A stretch of 64,000 bases of DNA from Alphaproteobacteria bacterium. GTDB taxonomy: Bacteria; Pseudomonadota; Alphaproteobacteria; Caulobacterales; Hyphomonadaceae. The stretch spans positions 1 to 64,000 of the forward strand of contig WGLW01000044.1 of the NCBI GenBank assembly GCA_016125405.1, written 5' to 3'. Below the pieces are notes generated by a model. That model did not search any database. It worked only from the letters and a program-made list of their open reading frames with translations, and was not told the origin of the DNA. This document shows positions 38,764-46,286 of this stretch, piece by piece (position 1 is the first letter of the stretch; the number at the start of each line of letters is the position of its first letter). The translations under genes were made by a program, and so were the position numbers.

Positions 38764-39314
38764 CAGAACGGCTCGTTGCGGAAGGTGGCGGTGGAGACCA
38801 GCAGGCGGCGGCCGCCGCTCATGTTCGCCAGCGGCGCTGAAATCACCGGGGTCATAAGCGACCAGGTGTAAAACGCGCGAACGACGACGATCTGATCGGC
38901 GCCGCCCGGTTCGAATTCGAACTGGTCCTGTTTGAGATTGCCATCCTTGTCGACGGCCGGCTTGTCAAAGTCTGTCGATGCGAAATTGTTGAACGTGCGG
39001 ACATCGATGAGAAGGTTGTCGCCGCAATCGAGCAGGTTGTAGAGCTGCCCGCACACCGCCGCCTTGAACTCCGTGAGCCCCTTGCCGGACGTTTGCAACT
39101 CGCCGGTGCGCAACCGGCGAGCCGCTTCCATCACGCCATAGTCCAGCGTGGAGGTGAGGATGAAGATCATCACCACTTCGAGCAGGCCGAAGATCAGGAC
39201 GAAGAAGGGAAAAGCGATCAACGCGAATTCGACCGCCGCAACGCCGCGTCGGTCGCCGGTCAACTCGTGCAGGCGCCTGCGCCATAGCGCTTGCGCAGGT
39301 GCGGCTTTGGTCAT
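38763..39314 (-). CDS. TadE-like pilus assembly protein
   Basis: A 183-residue TadE-family protein with start RRGVAAVEFALIAFPFFVLIFGLLEVVM: a charged leader followed by a hydrophobic helix carrying the conserved Glu. The following region has a Cys pair (AAVCGQLYNLLDCGD), possibly a disulfide. The start at 39314 follows GGCGAGGGG. It overlaps the next gene by 3 bp; both would be needed by the Tad machine encoded from 40.9 kb on. Confidence 0.87.
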   Translation of the reverse strand: MTKAAPAQALWRRRLHELTGDRRGVAAVEFALIAFPFFVLIFGLLEVVMIFILTSTLDYGVMEAARRLRTGELQTSGKGLTEFKAAVCGQLYNLLDCGDNLLIDVRTFNNFASTDFDKPAVDKDGNLKQDQFEFEPGGADQIVVVRAFYTWSLMTPVISAPLANMSGGRRLLVSTATFRNEPF

Positions 39315-39395
39315 CGGCCCCTCGCCGTGCCCCATTTCCCTGGAGCTGCCTCGCCCCGCCGCCGTGGGCGGAAATCCAGGACTACCTGGTAGCGG

Positions 39396-39842
39396 CTATT
39401 GCCCCTTCGCCGCCGCGGTCTTGCCCGAGACTGTCGCCATCAGTTCAGAGAAATGACCGGCTTCATCGCCAACTTTCGGCGTTGCGCGGCATTTGTCGAA
39501 ACAGGAATACGTGTTGATGGCGCCGGTCGAGCCGCGAATGATCGTGAGCTCGTTGGGATCGCTGTCGGAAACGGCAAGCATGTTGGAATAGATCGTGCGC
39601 CCCGAGCGGTCGAGCACGAGAAGGTTGGTCGAGCCGAACGTCTTGCCAGTGACCAGCAGGGTCATGGGATCATGCACGGCCACGTCGGCGACTGTGGCGT
39701 TGCCTATGACCACGCTGTTGGCCGGCGCGGGCAGGCGAAGCGTGACGGTCTGGTCGACACTGACCTTGAACGGCTCGGCCAGGGCGGCAGGCGCCAGGGC
39801 GATGCCGAGCGCCAGCACGGCGCAGACATGTCTTGCTCTCAT
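39396..39842 (-). CDS. Pilus-formation N-terminal domain protein (CpaC-N-like)
   Basis: A 148-residue exported protein with signal peptide ending ALAEP. The mature part is the pilus/secretin N-terminal domain (VDQTVTLRLPAPANSVVIGNATVADVAVHDPMTLLVTGKTFGSTNLLVLD), the same domain as residues 47-125 of CpaC, but without the secretin channel. Its C-terminus has a Cys pair (YSCFDKCRA). It may sit in the periplasm beside the CpaC ring. It is first of the minus-strand trio with tadE and tadG and faces away from the pilin genes (264 bp apart). Confidence 0.85.
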   Translation of the reverse strand: MRARHVCAVLALGIALAPAALAEPFKVSVDQTVTLRLPAPANSVVIGNATVADVAVHDPMTLLVTGKTFGSTNLLVLDRSGRTIYSNMLAVSDSDPNELTIIRGSTGAINTYSCFDKCRATPKVGDEAGHFSELMATVSGKTAAAKGQ

Positions 39843-40106
39843 AGTCTTCTCCTCGGCCCCGAAAAGAGGCGGTCGCCCGCAGACGATAGAAAGGAAGACT
39901 GAACGAATGGCTAAAGCGGAGACGCAACGTCACGGAAGGCGCGAGTTCATCCGTCGTTAGAATGGTTTGCCGGCTGTTAATATCTGGGCGAAGGAAATTT
40001 CGATTCGCTTAGGCCGTCTTTTATCTCTTTCCCGTAGACCGGTGGAAATCGGCTGTCGGTGATGGTGCTGCACAGCGGGCTATTGCCAATTGATGGGGAA
40101 GACGAA

Positions 40107-40271
40107 GTGAAAAACGTTGTTCGCTTTCTGAAGAACAAATCCGGCGCGACGGCGATCGAGTACGGTCTGATCGCTGCGCTTATCGCCGTTGCCGTCATCG
40201 GCGGCGTCTCGACGCTGGGCCAAAACGCCAACTCGACTTTCGTGAAGGTCGCCGGCGAAATGGCGAACTAA
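40107..40271 (+). CDS. Flp/PilA major pilin, copy 1 (GTG start)
   Basis: A 54-residue Flp pilin. The leader ends in Gly of KSGATAIEYGLIAALIAVAV, and the conserved cut lies between the Gly and Ala, with Glu and Tyr following as in all Flp pilins. The start is GTG after GGGGAAG. The sequence is nearly identical to copy 2; the visible changes are Asn/Asp in the leader and Ser/Ala near the end (NANS versus NANA). An internal ATG-led longer frame (40059) is not a good start because the second copy begins exactly at this residue. Confidence 0.93.
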   Translation: MKNVVRFLKNKSGATAIEYGLIAALIAVAVIGGVSTLGQNANSTFVKVAGEMAN

Positions 40272-40301
40272 TCTGATCTGATCAGATTGTGTTGGTCTGG
40301 A

Positions 40302-40345
40302 TCGAAGCCGCGGGACATTCTCCCGCGGCTTCTTTTCTTTTTCGG
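40302..40345 (+). terminator. Terminator after pilin copy 1
   Basis: A stem of ten pairs, GAAGCCGCGGGA with TCCCGCGGCTTC, is followed by TTTTCTTTTT. The palindrome AATCTGATC-T-GATCAGATT lies just after the stop codon, giving two hairpins in a row. Such 3' structures usually mean very stable, abundant mRNA. Confidence 0.9.
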
Positions 40346-40412
40346 CGCCCGTGGCGGGCGAGGGCGTTTCCCTAAATACAAACGTGAGCGTAATCTGACG
40401 CCGAAATCGTAG

Positions 40413-40427
40413 TTAAGCGTATATGAA
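40413..40427 (+). promoter_or_regulatory. CtrA-like half sites upstream of pilin copy 2
   Basis: TTAA-GCGTATA-TGAA reads as the CtrA consensus TTAA-N7-TTAA with one mismatch in the second half. It is 125 bp upstream of the ATG. The pilA promoter in Caulobacter is CtrA controlled, so cell-cycle control is possible, but the match is weak. Confidence 0.35.
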
Positions 40428-40551
40428 TAACATATGCTGCAAATTTCTTTTCCATTTCACTTTGTTTTCATTCCGCTCGTGTAGAACGATCATACCTACT
40501 GCGGGTGATGGTACTACGTAGTGGGACAACCATGCGTAGCGGAGAAGCACT

Positions 40552-40716
40552 ATGAAAAACGTTGTTCGCTTTCTGAAGGACAAGTCTGGCGCGACCGCGA
40601 TCGAGTACGGCCTGATCGCCGCGCTTATCGCCGTTGCCGTTATCGGCGGCGTCTCGACGCTCGGCCAGAACGCCAACGCGACGTTCGTGAAAGTCGCCGG
40701 CGAAATGGCGAACTAA
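40552..40716 (+). CDS. Flp/PilA major pilin, copy 2 (ATG start)
   Basis: A 54-residue Flp pilin encoded directly before cpaA. The leader MKNVVRFLKDKSG ends at the processing Gly, and the mature pilin starts ATAIEYGLIAALIAVAVIGG. Mature length 41 residues. This is the position of pilA in the Caulobacter operon (pilA-cpaA). Ribosome site GCGGAGAAG. It is the second member of the tandem pair and has an ATG instead of GTG, so it is likely to be translated more strongly. Confidence 0.95.
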   Translation: MKNVVRFLKDKSGATAIEYGLIAALIAVAVIGGVSTLGQNANATFVKVAGEMAN

Positions 40717-40746
40717 TCTGACCTGATCAGATTGTGTTGGTCTAGA

Positions 40747-40790
40747 TTGAAGCCGCGGGACACGCTCCCGCGGCTTCTTTTCTTTTTCGG
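40747..40790 (+). terminator. Terminator after pilin copy 2
   Basis: The stem GAAGCCGCGGGA with TCCCGCGGCTTC around loop CACGC is followed by TTTTCTTTTTCGG. It nearly repeats the copy 1 terminator. cpaA begins 82 bp downstream, so the pilin mRNA is separated from the assembly genes, as expected when the pilin is needed in excess. Confidence 0.9.
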
Positions 40791-40871
40791 ATTGTCCGTA
40801 AAAATATCCAACGCGAAACGGTTCTTTCAGGCAATCAGCGTATACATGTCGCCTCCAAGCAAGAGCTGCAG

Positions 40872-41378
40872 ATGATCGCCACTCTCTTCTGTCTGATTTT
40901 TCCCGGCCTGCTGATTTACGCGGCGTGGCACGATCTCAGGACGATGACGATTCCCAACTGGGTTTCGATTGCGCTTGCAGTCGCTTTTGTGCCGGCCGCA
41001 GTGGCCACCAGCCAGACAGTTCCCCAGATCGGAATGCACCTCGCAGTCGGCGCCGCGACCTTGCTGATCTGCGCAGCGCTTTTCTATCTCAACATCTTTG
41101 GCGGCGGCGATGCGAAGGTCATTTCGGCTGCCTCGCTCTGGATGGGTCTTGCGGGAGCCAACCGGTTTGTCTTCTGCATGGCGATCGCCGGCGGCTTGCT
41201 GGCGCTGGTGCTGATCGTTCTTCGCCGGATGAAAGTTTCCAGCGACAAGGCCTGGGCCAAGCGCCTGCTGTCTCCGGAAGAGGGCGCGCCCTATGCGGTG
41301 GCCATTGCGATCGGGGCCTTGCTGGCTGCGCCTGCTTCCCCGGTACTGGCGCACGGATTGTCCAGTTTCGGTGTGTGA
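40872..41378 (+). CDS. cpaA: Prepilin peptidase CpaA (TadV)
   Basis: A 168-residue A24-family aspartic peptidase of the inner membrane that cuts the leader from Flp pilin. The two catalytic aspartates are Asp21 in WHDLRTMTIPN and Asp80 in FGGGDAKV (GxGD motif). Four to six hydrophobic helices surround them. It lacks the N-methylating domain of larger PilD enzymes, as usual for Tad. First gene of the assembly operon. Confidence 0.95.
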   Translation: MIATLFCLIFPGLLIYAAWHDLRTMTIPNWVSIALAVAFVPAAVATSQTVPQIGMHLAVGAATLLICAALFYLNIFGGGDAKVISAASLWMGLAGANRFVFCMAIAGGLLALVLIVLRRMKVSSDKAWAKRLLSPEEGAPYAVAIAIGALLAAPASPVLAHGLSSFGV

Positions 41379-41403
41379 ACTCTGCTAATACACACGTCGC
41401 ATG

Positions 41404-41418
41404 TTAACTAACCTTTAG
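41404..41418 (+). promoter_or_regulatory. CtrA-like site upstream of cpaB
   Basis: TTAA-CTAACCT-TTAG matches the CtrA consensus TTAA-N7-TTAA at seven of eight positions. It is 73 bp before the cpaB start and downstream of cpaA. It could mark a second, CtrA-controlled promoter for cpaB-tadC. Confidence 0.45.
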
Positions 41419-41490
41419 AGGCCTTCTGAAAGTCTGCTCAGTTGAAGGAGCCCCGTTCCGCGGGCTCGGGGACGGACCTGGAGGGCTTCG

Positions 41491-42342
41491 ATGTCGCCGT
41501 TGCGACTGATCATTCTTCTGGTTGCGGCAGGGGCGGCGATTGCCGCCGTTTTCCTGGTGCGCTCCGTAAAGGCGCCTGCACCCGCCGTCGCTTCATCGGT
41601 TCCCGTGGAAAGCCGTCAGGCGGAAATCCCGGCCAAGCAGATCCTCGTCGCCAAGAAGGACATCGTCGTTGGCCACTTTCTGGTCGCGGACGATCTTTCC
41701 TGGCAGCCGTGGCCTGAGAACGCTCCGACGAAATCCTTCCTCGACCAGAAGTCCGAGCCTGATGCGCTCGAGAAATCGGTCGGCGCTGTCGCCAAGGTGG
41801 CGATGGTTGAAGGCGAGCCGGTCACCGCCGCCAAGATCGCTCACCCGGGCGATGGCGGGTGGATGTCCGCCATGCTGGAGCCTGGCATGCGGGCGGTGTC
41901 GATCGAGATTTCCGCCGACACGGCGGCCGCCGGCTTTATCCAGCCCAACGACCATGTCGATGTCATGATGGTCCGCGATGTCGACTCGTCCGAGAACAAT
42001 GCTGCAGGGCCCGTGCTCGCGAAAGCGCGGGCGCACACAATCCTGCAGAACGTCAAGGTGCTGGCGATCGACTCCACGTATGCGCCGCCAGCCAAGGAAG
42101 GCGAGGGCGGCGTATTGATCGGCTCGCGCGCCACGCTGGAGTTGTCTCCGGAAGACGCAACGCTGGTCGCTGCGGCGCAGAAGGGCGGAAAGCTTTCTGT
42201 CACGCTCCGCTCCATCGCCGACCTGCAGGGCTCTGATGGCGCCACCGCCATCGGCCGCGCCCTGCGCGACGGAGCGCGCGCGGAACAGGTGCGCATCTAT
42301 CGTTACGGCGCCGAAGGCGTCGCTCCGGTTCCGGCAAGCTGA
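41491..42342 (+). CDS. cpaB: Flp pilus assembly protein CpaB (RcpC)
   Basis: A 283-residue periplasmic protein with one N-terminal membrane anchor (LRLIILLVAAGAAIAAVFLV). It carries an SAF-like domain (AEIPAKQILVAKKDIVVGHFLVADDL) and the long C-terminal RcpC domain (VSIEISADTAAAGFIQPNDHVDVMMV). CpaB proteins join the secretin to the inner-membrane assembly platform. The ribosome site GGAGGG lies eight bases before the ATG. Followed 10 bp later by cpaC. Confidence 0.93.
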   Translation: MSPLRLIILLVAAGAAIAAVFLVRSVKAPAPAVASSVPVESRQAEIPAKQILVAKKDIVVGHFLVADDLSWQPWPENAPTKSFLDQKSEPDALEKSVGAVAKVAMVEGEPVTAAKIAHPGDGGWMSAMLEPGMRAVSIEISADTAAAGFIQPNDHVDVMMVRDVDSSENNAAGPVLAKARAHTILQNVKVLAIDSTYAPPAKEGEGGVLIGSRATLELSPEDATLVAAAQKGGKLSVTLRSIADLQGSDGATAIGRALRDGARAEQVRIYRYGAEGVAPVPAS

Positions 42343-42352
42343 GGTAGTCCTT

Positions 42353-43867
42353 ATGTCGGCCTTTAAAATCCTTGCGACGCTCGGCCTTGGCGCCGCGCTG
42401 CTGTCGTTTTCGGCCGCTGCGCAAACGCCTGCTGCTGCGCCTCTGGCGGGCTCACCGGCTCAGCGTATCGCCATGCCGGATGCAGCGACGGTAACGCCCA
42501 ACGAGAGCCTGACGCTCACCGTCAACAAGACCTACATGATCGAGTTCGATACGGATATCGACGACATCATTGTCGGCAATCCAGCCATCGCCAATGTCAC
42601 CGCCCGCGACCGGCGCCGTGTCGCCGTGATGGGTGTTGCGGCAGGCGAGAGCAACATCGTCTTTCTCGACAAGGCAGGGCACAAGCTCAAAGTGCTCGAC
42701 GTGTCGGTCACGGACGGGGTCGCGGGCATGGACCAGCTGCGTGGCCTGATCAAGAAGTACGTCCCGAACAACCATGTGCAGGTTGAGGCGGTCAACGGCC
42801 GCGTGATTCTCGCTGGCTCTGTGCCTAGCCTGTCGGATTCCGATCGTGTCATGACGCTGGCGCGCCAGTACGCGAAGGACGACAACAGCGTCCTCAACAT
42901 GATGACCATCGAGGGCAAGGACCAGGTCACGCTCAAGGTGCATATCGTCGAGATGCAACGCTCGCTGGTGAAGCAGCTGGGCGTCAATCTCTCTGGCCAG
43001 GTGGGTTTCGGCGAGCTCACCGGCTCGTCGTTCCAGAACCTGCTGAAGGCTTCGACGACAAACACGTTTGGCGTCGCCGGTTCGGCGCTTGGTGGCCTCG
43101 CGGCCACGATTGACGATGTGAACCTCGTGGGTTCGGCGGTGCAAAGCAGCGTCGCCGTGGGTCTGGCGGCGCTGGAACGGGTTGGCGTATTGCGTACACT
43201 CGCCGAGCCCAACCTGACCGCGATCTCTGGCGAAAGCGCCAAGTTCCTGGCGGGCGGCGAGTTCCCGGTGCCGGTCGCACAGGATCAGGGCAAGATCAGC
43301 ATCGATTTCAAACCCTTCGGTGTGGGCCTGGGCTTTACGCCCGTGGTTCTGTCCGAGGGACGCATCTCGCTGCAGGTTTCGACAGAGGTTTCGGAACTTT
43401 CGGCGCAGGGCGCGTTCACTTCGCGTTCGTCGTCTTACACCGATCCGACCACGGGCGTCGTGACGCCGGGCGTTTCGCTGAACATTCCGGCGCTGAAGGT
43501 CCGGCGCGCGGAAACGACGGTCGAGTTGCCGTCGGGCGGCAGTCTCGTTATCGCCGGCCTGATCCAGCAGCAGACCAAGCAGTCGCTGGATGCGGTGCCC
43601 GGCATCAAGGATGCGCCGGTCCTTGGCGCGCTGTTCCGCAGTCGTGACTTCCAGAACGACGAAACCGAACTGGTTGTCATCGTGACGCCGTATCTGGTCG
43701 ATCCGACGGACCCGCAACGGCTGCGCGATCCAGATCGCGGCTACGTTACGGCGCGCGACGCGCGCACGATTTTCTTCGGCAAACTCAACCAGGTCTATGC
43801 GGTGCCCGGCTCGGGCGTCGACAAGACGACCGCACCCAAAGGTGCGGCTGGCTTCATTATCGACTGA
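42353..43867 (+). CDS. cpaC: Tad secretin CpaC (RcpA)
   Basis: A 504-residue outer-membrane secretin. A signal peptide ends in FSAAAQT. The pilus N-terminal domain spans about residues 45-125, a BON-like segment (VQVEAVNGRVILAGSVPSLSDSD) follows, and the secretin channel starts near residue 200 with VTLKVHIVEMQRSLVKQLGVN. The C-terminal VPVPVAQ-like lip and PSGGSLVIAGLIQQQTKQSLDAVPGIKDAPVLGALFRS are classic. Start at 42353, after GAGGTAGTCC. It forms the outer-membrane pore for the pilus. Confidence 0.96.
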   Translation: MSAFKILATLGLGAALLSFSAAAQTPAAAPLAGSPAQRIAMPDAATVTPNESLTLTVNKTYMIEFDTDIDDIIVGNPAIANVTARDRRRVAVMGVAAGESNIVFLDKAGHKLKVLDVSVTDGVAGMDQLRGLIKKYVPNNHVQVEAVNGRVILAGSVPSLSDSDRVMTLARQYAKDDNSVLNMMTIEGKDQVTLKVHIVEMQRSLVKQLGVNLSGQVGFGELTGSSFQNLLKASTTNTFGVAGSALGGLAATIDDVNLVGSAVQSSVAVGLAALERVGVLRTLAEPNLTAISGESAKFLAGGEFPVPVAQDQGKISIDFKPFGVGLGFTPVVLSEGRISLQVSTEVSELSAQGAFTSRSSSYTDPTTGVVTPGVSLNIPALKVRRAETTVELPSGGSLVIAGLIQQQTKQSLDAVPGIKDAPVLGALFRSRDFQNDETELVVIVTPYLVDPTDPQRLRDPDRGYVTARDARTIFFGKLNQVYAVPGSGVDKTTAPKGAAGFIID

Positions 43868-43881
43868 CCGGAGCGCAAGGC

Positions 43882-44565
43882 ATGACCAGACGTTTCCTGA
43901 TGTTGCTCGCCAGCGCCTCGCTCGCCGCCCTCGGTGGTTGTGCGCTCTCCAAGAGCCAGATCCGGGATGAAAGCCTCGGACACCTTCAGATGAAGGCTTC
44001 CGAAGTGACCGCGGAATTGAAGATCGATACGCTGGTCTCCGGCGAAAAGCTCGACGACGACGCCCGCAATGCGGTGCGGTACTTCGGCGAGTCCTATCAA
44101 CACGAAGGCCACGGCAAGGTCGTTATTTCGCGGCCGAGCATGGGCCCTGACGATGTTGGCGCGTTGCGTGCGTCGTCGGACGCCCGCGCGGTGCTGCTCG
44201 CCGAGGGCCTGGACCCGTCCAGCATTACCGAGGGCCCGTACGATGCCTCCGGCGCGGGCTCGGCGCCGCTGGTCATCACCTACAAAACCTGGGAAGCGAG
44301 CGTTCCCGGGTGCCCGGACATTTCCTCCTATCAGATTGCCTGGACCGGAACGAACGGGCCCCTGCCGTCCTTTGGGTGTGCTGTCAGCTCGAACCTTGCC
44401 GCGCAGCTCGCCCATCCGGGCGATCTGGTCAGCGACCACAAGATGGATCCGGCGGATCTGAAGCGTCGGACCATTGTCATCACCAAGTATCGCAACGGCG
44501 AAGCTACCGGAGCCGCCAGGCCGTCTGAGGCCAGCGGCGCGATCAGCAAGGCTGTCGGAAGCTAG
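43882..44565 (+). CDS. cpaD: Tad lipoprotein CpaD (RcpB)
   Basis: A 227-residue lipoprotein of the CpaD/RcpB family. The lipobox is LGGC with the acylated Cys at residue 20. YITKTWEASVPGCPDIS-like and GCAVSSNLAAQLAHPGDL segments are diagnostic of CpaD (conserved Cys pair and NLAAQ). It probably sits on the inner leaflet of the outer membrane and aids secretin assembly. It lies 14 bp after cpaC. Confidence 0.92.
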   Translation: MTRRFLMLLASASLAALGGCALSKSQIRDESLGHLQMKASEVTAELKIDTLVSGEKLDDDARNAVRYFGESYQHEGHGKVVISRPSMGPDDVGALRASSDARAVLLAEGLDPSSITEGPYDASGAGSAPLVITYKTWEASVPGCPDISSYQIAWTGTNGPLPSFGCAVSSNLAAQLAHPGDLVSDHKMDPADLKRRTIVITKYRNGEATGAARPSEASGAISKAVGS

Positions 44566-44586
44566 AGCGGATCGAGGAAGAAAGAC

Positions 44587-46278
44587 ATGAGCGCCAAGGA
44601 CAAGTTCCACGACGACTCCGATCTCGATCAGCTCGCGCATGATCTGGATCTCGATATGGATGCGCCGATCGGCGCTACCTTTGCGGCCGCTTTGCGCGAA
44701 CAGGGCTCGGAGGTCGAACTCGCCCACGAGGAAGACATTGATCTCGCGATTGATGACGACGGGTTTCTCCTGCCGCACGACCTGAGCGAGAACGATGGCG
44801 ATACCGCGACGTTTGAATCTTCCGAAGCCGAGCACGCGCATGCTTCGATGGAGCCGGCAGACGATGACGAGATGCACGATTTTGCGCATCTCGAGGAGGC
44901 GGAGCGCGTGACCAAATCCGCTAAACTCCCCGTGTCTCCGCCGCACGAGGCTCAATTCGCCGACCACGCGGACGAAGCCGAGCAAGAGTCGCCGCCTTAC
45001 CAGCATGAGGATATGGCGGCGGCCGACAGCGAAGCCGCGGGGCAGGGTCTCGGGTTCGACTATTCCTTCGGATCATCGGATTCAGGGGGCGATCGCCCGA
45101 TCCCGAGGATTTCGATCCACGCCTTCTGCACGCGAACCCCGCTGCTCGGCCTCATGCGGACGATCACCAAGGATCGTCGCATGAAAAGCGTCATGATGGA
45201 CGTCTTCGAAGGCGGCATCCAGGCAGCGATCAACCACTACGTCAACGAGACGACGCCCAACCTGCTTATCCTGGAAGGATCAGGCGAGCCGCGCCAATTG
45301 CTGTCCGAACTGGATGCGCTTGCCGGGCATTGCGACGAAAACGTTCGCGTCGTCGTCATCGGCCAAACCAATGACATTCGCTTCTATCGCGAGCTGATGC
45401 GTCGCGGAGTGAGCGAATACCTGGTGATGCCCGTCGATCCGGTGCATCTCATCCGCTCGATCTCGCAGCTTTTCACCGACCCGGATGCGCCTTTCATGGG
45501 CAAGACGCTGGCGGTCACGGGCGTGAAGGGCGGGGTGGGCGCTTCCTCGATCGCTCACAACCTCGCGTGGGCTCTTTCCGAACGGGTGAAGACCAACGCG
45601 ACGCTTGTCGACCTTGATCTCAACTTCGGAACAACGGGCCTCGACTTCAACCACGATGCGACGGCGACCATTGCCGACGCGCTGATGTCGCCGGACCGGT
45701 TCGACGAAGCGGTCATGGGACGGCTTGTTTCGAAAGTCACTGACAGGCTGTCGCTTTTCACGGCGCCGGCCACGCTGGACCGGACCTACAATCTTGATCC
45801 TGACACCTACGTCCGCGTGCTGGACCAGATCCGTTCGTCGGTGCCGTTTGTCGTGCTCGACATGCCGCAGATCTGGTCGGACTGGTTCAAGTCGACGTTG
45901 ATCGGCGCCGACGAGATCGTCGTGGTCGCTGCGCCCGATCTTGCCTCGCTGCGCAACGGCAAGAACATGATCGACTTCCTCCGGTCGGCTCGTCCCAACG
46001 ACAACCCGCCGAAGCTCGTCCTGAACATGGTTGGCCTTCCGAAGCGGCCGGAGATCCCCGCGAAAGACTTCGGTCAGGCGATTGGAGTTGATCCGACGAT
46101 GGTCATGCCGTTCGACGCCCAGTTGTTCGGTACGGCGGCCAATAACGGCCAGATGATTTTTGACGTGGCCCCGGACTCCAAGTGTTCGCAGGCGCTGGAT
46201 CAGCTCGCTGTGGCGCTGTCCGGCCGCGATATCCAGAAATCCAGGCCGTCGATTCTCAAGAAACTGATGGGCCGCTAG
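44587..46278 (+). CDS. cpaE: Pilus localisation ATPase CpaE (TadZ)
   Basis: A 563-residue MinD/ParA-like ATPase that places the Tad machine at the pole. The receiver-like domain (about residues 172-300, SEYLVMPVDPVHLIR) precedes the deviant Walker A TGVKGGVGASSIAHN at residues 311-325. The first 170 residues are an unusually acidic, low-complexity extension (FDYSF near its end), rich in Asp, Glu, Ala and His, which is much longer than in usual CpaE. The extension could be a regulatory linker. It lies 21 bp after cpaD. Confidence 0.93.
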   Translation: MSAKDKFHDDSDLDQLAHDLDLDMDAPIGATFAAALREQGSEVELAHEEDIDLAIDDDGFLLPHDLSENDGDTATFESSEAEHAHASMEPADDDEMHDFAHLEEAERVTKSAKLPVSPPHEAQFADHADEAEQESPPYQHEDMAAADSEAAGQGLGFDYSFGSSDSGGDRPIPRISIHAFCTRTPLLGLMRTITKDRRMKSVMMDVFEGGIQAAINHYVNETTPNLLILEGSGEPRQLLSELDALAGHCDENVRVVVIGQTNDIRFYRELMRRGVSEYLVMPVDPVHLIRSISQLFTDPDAPFMGKTLAVTGVKGGVGASSIAHNLAWALSERVKTNATLVDLDLNFGTTGLDFNHDATATIADALMSPDRFDEAVMGRLVSKVTDRLSLFTAPATLDRTYNLDPDTYVRVLDQIRSSVPFVVLDMPQIWSDWFKSTLIGADEIVVVAAPDLASLRNGKNMIDFLRSARPNDNPPKLVLNMVGLPKRPEIPAKDFGQAIGVDPTMVMPFDAQLFGTAANNGQMIFDVAPDSKCSQALDQLAVALSGRDIQKSRPSILKKLMGR

Positions 46279-46286
46279 GAGAGGTT

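Larger units (their letters stand above)
40107..40790 (+). repeat. Tandem duplication of the pilin gene with its terminator
   Basis: The block from the pilin start to its terminator (40107-40345) recurs as 40552-40790 with few differences. The match covers the coding region, the palindromic AATCTGATC/GATCAGATT sequence after the stop, the TTGTGTTGGTCT stretch and the G+C-rich hairpin with TTTTCTTTTTCGG. The 206 bp between the copies do not match the region upstream of copy 1. This is a gene duplication, not a mobile element. Confidence 0.9.
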
